Shown here one piece after another: positions 60,066 through 64,000 of a stretch of 64,000 bases of DNA. The position numbers were made by a program, and so were the translations under genes. Each line of letters begins with the position of its first letter. The stretch's first letter is position 1. A model generated the notes under the pieces. It made no database searches, was not told the DNA's origin, and saw nothing but the letters and a program-made list of their open reading frames with translations. The DNA is from Tetrastigma voinierianum (Eukaryota > Streptophyta > Magnoliopsida > Vitales > Vitaceae): assembly GCA_016808115.1 (NCBI GenBank), contig JAEQBH010000990.1, positions 1,794,209 through 1,858,208 on the forward strand, written 5' to 3'.

Positions 60066-62305
60066 TATTCTTTAGCACTAATGTGACTAGAAGCAGGGGT
60101 CACGTTAACAACAGTCGACCACGGAAACATGTCTATATCGGGTGTCGAATGGTACACTATACGTCTCATGTGTTGAGACTCATTCTAACTCATTTAATTC
60201 ATAAATATACAGGAATTACCTTATCTGGTTAAGTAAGAGTGCAGGCACCTTACTCTCTCACATATAGTACAAAAATATACATCTATTACGAACCCGAAAT
60301 TGTGTTCTAATACACAAAAGCTTGAGACCATGTATTACGACTACTCGGTCCTCAGCATATACAAAACATCAAGTCAAGACCCTGATCCAGGTCCCTTCCA
60401 GATCTGGCCTCCTGGGAGCCTTTGTGCACTGTGTCTGTGCTGAGGGAGGGGCGCGTCCCACCGGCTACTAGCGTGAGGCCGCGCACCAGGTGGAGACTAA
60501 AACCTGGGGCTACCCACCCTGAGTGCACATGCGATGACAGCCCACTTTCAAGTATTGCTGCCTGTTCCTACTCAAATGTCACCATGTCATGGATGAGAAA
60601 GTGACTCTTTATCTCTATATCCCAGTCTCTGCCAACTACCTCACACATCTGAGGGCAAATGAGAAACTTGTCATTCTTTGTTTAAACCTGATGACACTTT
60701 ATCCGAAACAAATCTTTTTGTTTTGTAAATCAAATCCTTTGAGCGAAACCTCAGAATATTGTTTCATTCAAAGCCCTTGGACAGTCTTCGACCGTGGACA
60801 GTCTTCGACCTGAGCAACATTCATCACTGGATGAGCTCAGAAGATCTAGTGATCTCCGTCTTGGACAATCCCGACCTTAGACAATCTTTGATAACGACTT
60901 TATTTTAAACCTATGGACAGTCACCGATAACAGCTTTATTCATAAGCGTGGACAAATCGATAAACCGCTTTATTGAAAGCTATGAAATGCACCTATGAGA
61001 CTTCGTTGGACGTAGTCCAAAGTACAGAGCTCACCACCCACTCACCAAGAATGGTGAATGATTATGACCAGCCACACCATTTAATAAGTGTGGCCAGTGC
61101 GATTATGCAATGCAAATGTGCCATTCACTTTATCTCATACCACATGCAGAATGACCTCTACATGGATAACATATCTGGTACACCATCCTAGTGTACCATG
61201 AGCAATATGTCTAAAATGCACTAACGGTTCATATGCTTGTAGTCTAATATAAGGCCACTCATGTTGTTATGCTAGCATTCCACACATTCATATTCAAATG
61301 CATCACACAAGCATGCACATCTCACAGTTCCTATCTTAATTCAGCAATTCAATGGCCACCTTTCACACACCAGTTTGAGACATGATATATGATCCACGAC
61401 ATGCAAAGGCAATTTTGAGACCAGTCCATATTCAACAGAGCACCTTTATGATCCCAATTACTTGGAACACACACCAAAGACATCATGTGTCTCTCTAACC
61501 AAGAGATGACCATTAATCTAAATTCAAATAGTTTAGATTCAAACCCTCATACCATCAAAAGCGGGTGTGGGGATTAACCCGAGAAAGTCAAAAAATTTAT
61601 GAATTAAATGAGTACAAAAATCAAGAGCACCGTGTTGGAAAAAGCTGATGCAGCTATGAGGGCTCACTGGGATTACTAAGCTTGAGGACCAGAGCGTGCA
61701 GACATAAGCTCCACTTTGATTCCATTTTTAGGTCTTAAAGGAGTGGGGCTGGATGAACTACATTTCAAGGATATGTTTATCTATAAATCTGGATTTACGA
61801 AAACTAGAATCCATCTGAATTTGGATGAGTGATGGCCAAGTTATGGCTAGCTCACGGTCACTTCTGGGTTGAAGGAAAAACTAGACAGCATCTCACCAAA
61901 AAAAAAAAAAAAACATAGCATTGCCCTATCTGAGAAATCTCTCTGCTCCATTGAGGTCACAACCGTACTTCGACCAAATGCCATTTCCATGGCCCCCGAA
62001 CGTGAGGAAAATAATAATACAGGCGAGGACCTACCTTTTGTAGTGTGTGGGATCAGGTCACTTGATCATTCAGCGCGCAACAATGGAGGTCCTTCATAGC
62101 TTTCCTCTCATCTTCTGTGGCCTTCTTTCCCTTTCTTCTCTATTTTTAGTCTTTTCTCCAGCTGGTTCTTATGGTCCCTGATTACTTCTCCCGGCAATTC
62201 CTTTCCTCTCCACAATCTTTTGGTTCCCACCTTTCCTCATTCTGCTAATATTTCTCTGGGCATGTTTACTAGACCAGTTGGCACATATCACATGTAGGCC
62301 ATGTG
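60066..62305. other. Noncoding, repeat-derived; short tandem units at 60770-60980
   Basis: No gene recognised. gtggacagtcttcgacc-type units occur at 60778 and 60794. Three related ~36-40-bp units (gacaatct..gataacgactttatt, gacagtcaccgataacagctttatt, gacaaatcgataaaccgctttatt) follow at about 60875-60980. 60400-60560 is locally GC-rich. A poly(A) run of 16 lies at 61898-61913. Composition suggests LTR-element DNA of a family not otherwise in the window. Confidence 0.4.
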
Positions 62306-64000
62306 TGTGACCCCGGGGAAATTCTAATTTTTAAAAGATTAAAATGGTAATTTTGGTCAATCAGGAATTTTTCTAGATCTCTGGGTGATGGCGGACTTCA
62401 CAGTTGAAATCTATTACTCTAAAATCTAGCTACGCCGAATTTCGTCGAGTTCCCAAGACGGTCGAGATTTCCACGTTTTGAGGCAGAGGTAGTGTGGAAT
62501 AACTAAGCACATGATAACTCCAAGAGGTGCCACGTGTCATATGTAGAATGTGTCAAACAATGAGCTCAAGTGTGGACCATAGGTGACATGTGGCATCATG
62601 CCATTAGAGGGAAATCTATGTTAGATGGATAAGGGATGAGGTAGAGTCCCAAGTCAGCAATGGAAGGTTGACATATGTGATGAGAGGAAAGTTCTCGCCG
62701 GCCCATGCTTGACCCGACCGGTTTGGGAGGGGCTGCCAAGCCGAAGGGAAAGGAAATTTGAAAGTGTCTGTGTCTCTAGAGTTTAGGGCGTCGAGACAGA
62801 CGAACTCCGGCGGCCTTGAAACAAGTTGGTCCCCACCTAGAAACCATGCAAATTTTAGTATTGGGATTTCGAACTTGGCTTTAGGGAGGTAGGGTTTTTA
62901 TCTACCTTTATTTTTATTCTTGGCTAATAGGCATTTTAATGGATAGGGATACCTTGAGGCACTGGATAGCGGTGTTTCAGGTTCAAAGAGATTTGGGCCC
63001 CGAGTGAAGAATCGATTCGTGGTTTTCTCACAGTCCCGAATTGACCATGGACTGTTTGTGTGTGGTTTTGTGTGTGGATATGTTATTTACTTGATTGAAC
63101 TGTAACATGTTGTATGTTGCCTTGATGCTATGGGCAGTCCCCAGAAGACGGACTCTTGGATTTTTATATTAGCCATTGAGGCTAATTTTACTGTTACATT
63201 AATAGCCGCTCTGTGAATGAATAACATGTGATGATTGTGTATAAATTCTCAATGAAGTACTCTTGCATGCTTAATATATTAACATGAATTGTTATGAAAT
63301 GGCATATTGCATTTCATATGCAACTAGGATAACTAGAATAATAGGTGTGAGTGCATGACATGAAAAACGTGGTTGCTAAATGGATTTCAAAGGAAGATTT
63401 TCCGAAGAATTTCCTTGGAGAGTTTTCCAACAGTTCATCTCGAAGGAACCCATGACATTTCGGAGGAGTTCTGGGAGTATTCACCTCGGAGGTTGTCAAA
63501 TGATTTCTGAAAAAGTAGATATTGTGTTTTCAAGAACAAAAACCCTTTTTTTTTAAAAACAGTGTTTTCTCACACTTGGCTTAGGCATGCGAGAGGGAGT
63601 CGTGAGGGGCTCGAGAAGTGGGAAAAGGGTGAATTACATTCTCATCCATTTCATATGAACATTTAATTAGAACCCTTATATGTTTGCTGAATGTTTGACC
63701 ATATTAAATGACATAGGTGAGAGAGTAACCCATGTGGGATAAGTCAGAAATTTCTTGGGCTGCTGCTACTGTCGAGGAAAAATTATTTAAGGAGTACAAG
63801 GGTATTTGGGAAGGCCGGCGCTCACTCGAGAGCACAGCTTTGAGAAGAGAGAGCAGACATGTAGCTTTGCCAAATATTTTTCCCTTTAAAACATGTCTGA
63901 AGGCATTTGGTTTATAAATTTTTGTATAAGGGTGTAATTAACTCTTGAAGCTATTGTAATATAGTTGGACATATTTTGGTGAATATTGTGAAACCAGAAA
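62306..64000 (+). repeat. Probable chromovirus-type LTR, left end, running off the window
   Basis: Starts TGTGACCCCGGGGAAATTC, the TG(T)...CCCCG opening usual for Tekay/Del-type gypsy LTRs, then an AT-rich tract and gtgccacgtgtcat / acatgtggcatcatgcc phrases typical of them. No coding frame of note. The end, partner LTR and internal region are outside the window, so it could be a solo LTR or one end of a full element. Confidence 0.45.

Overview
This is a nuclear window from a flowering plant. It is made almost entirely of decayed transposable elements, and beneath them lies an older disease-resistance (CC-NBS-LRR, CNL) gene cluster. I found no intact protein-coding gene, no rRNA or tRNA gene and no CRISPR array. 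Every recognisable reading frame is broken by stops and frameshifts, so the assignments rest on short conserved protein motifs spread over several frames, on LTR pairs and on junctions.

Layout, left to right. 1-2689: T-rich noncoding DNA and possible LTR-type sequence. 2690-3071 (-): coiled-coil (CC) fragment of a CNL gene (CNL-B). 4182-10264: full-length Ty1/copia element (Copia-1) with two ~465-bp LTRs and a perfect ATTTT target duplication. 13283-15225 (-): MHD/LRR fragment of a second CNL (CNL-C). 18580-24702: Copia-2, related to Copia-1. 24822-34521: GC-rich Ty3/gypsy Tat-lineage element on the + strand (PR, RT, RNase H, integrase N-terminus). Its integrase core is missing and a ~100-bp tandem array stands in that place. 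An antisense reading frame lies between the array and the 3' LTR.

36800-54782 (-): a third CNL gene (CNL-A), cut into three pieces. Piece 1 (54159-54782) encodes the CC domain and P-loop. Piece 2 (49891-51840) encodes the rest of the NB-ARC and the first LRRs. Piece 3 (36800-37251) encodes later LRRs. Pieces 1 and 2 are separated by an LTR-like insertion. Pieces 2 and 3 are separated by a copia element (Copia-3), which is itself split between RT and RNase H by a long-LTR, non-coding Athila-like element (a LARD, large retrotransposon derivative).

56257-60065 (-): a degraded endogenous pararetrovirus (Caulimoviridae) with movement protein, protease, RT and RNase H in order. 60066-64000: noncoding DNA, including a probable chromovirus-type LTR that starts at 62306 and runs off the window.

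Together the window records a CNL cluster, with all three paralogues on the minus strand, that was disabled and enlarged by nested retrotransposition and by a viral relic. No genes work together here in a functional sense. The most informative features are the insertion junctions, the tandem array and antisense frame of the Tat element, the palindrome set in the long LTRs, and the order of events the nesting implies.
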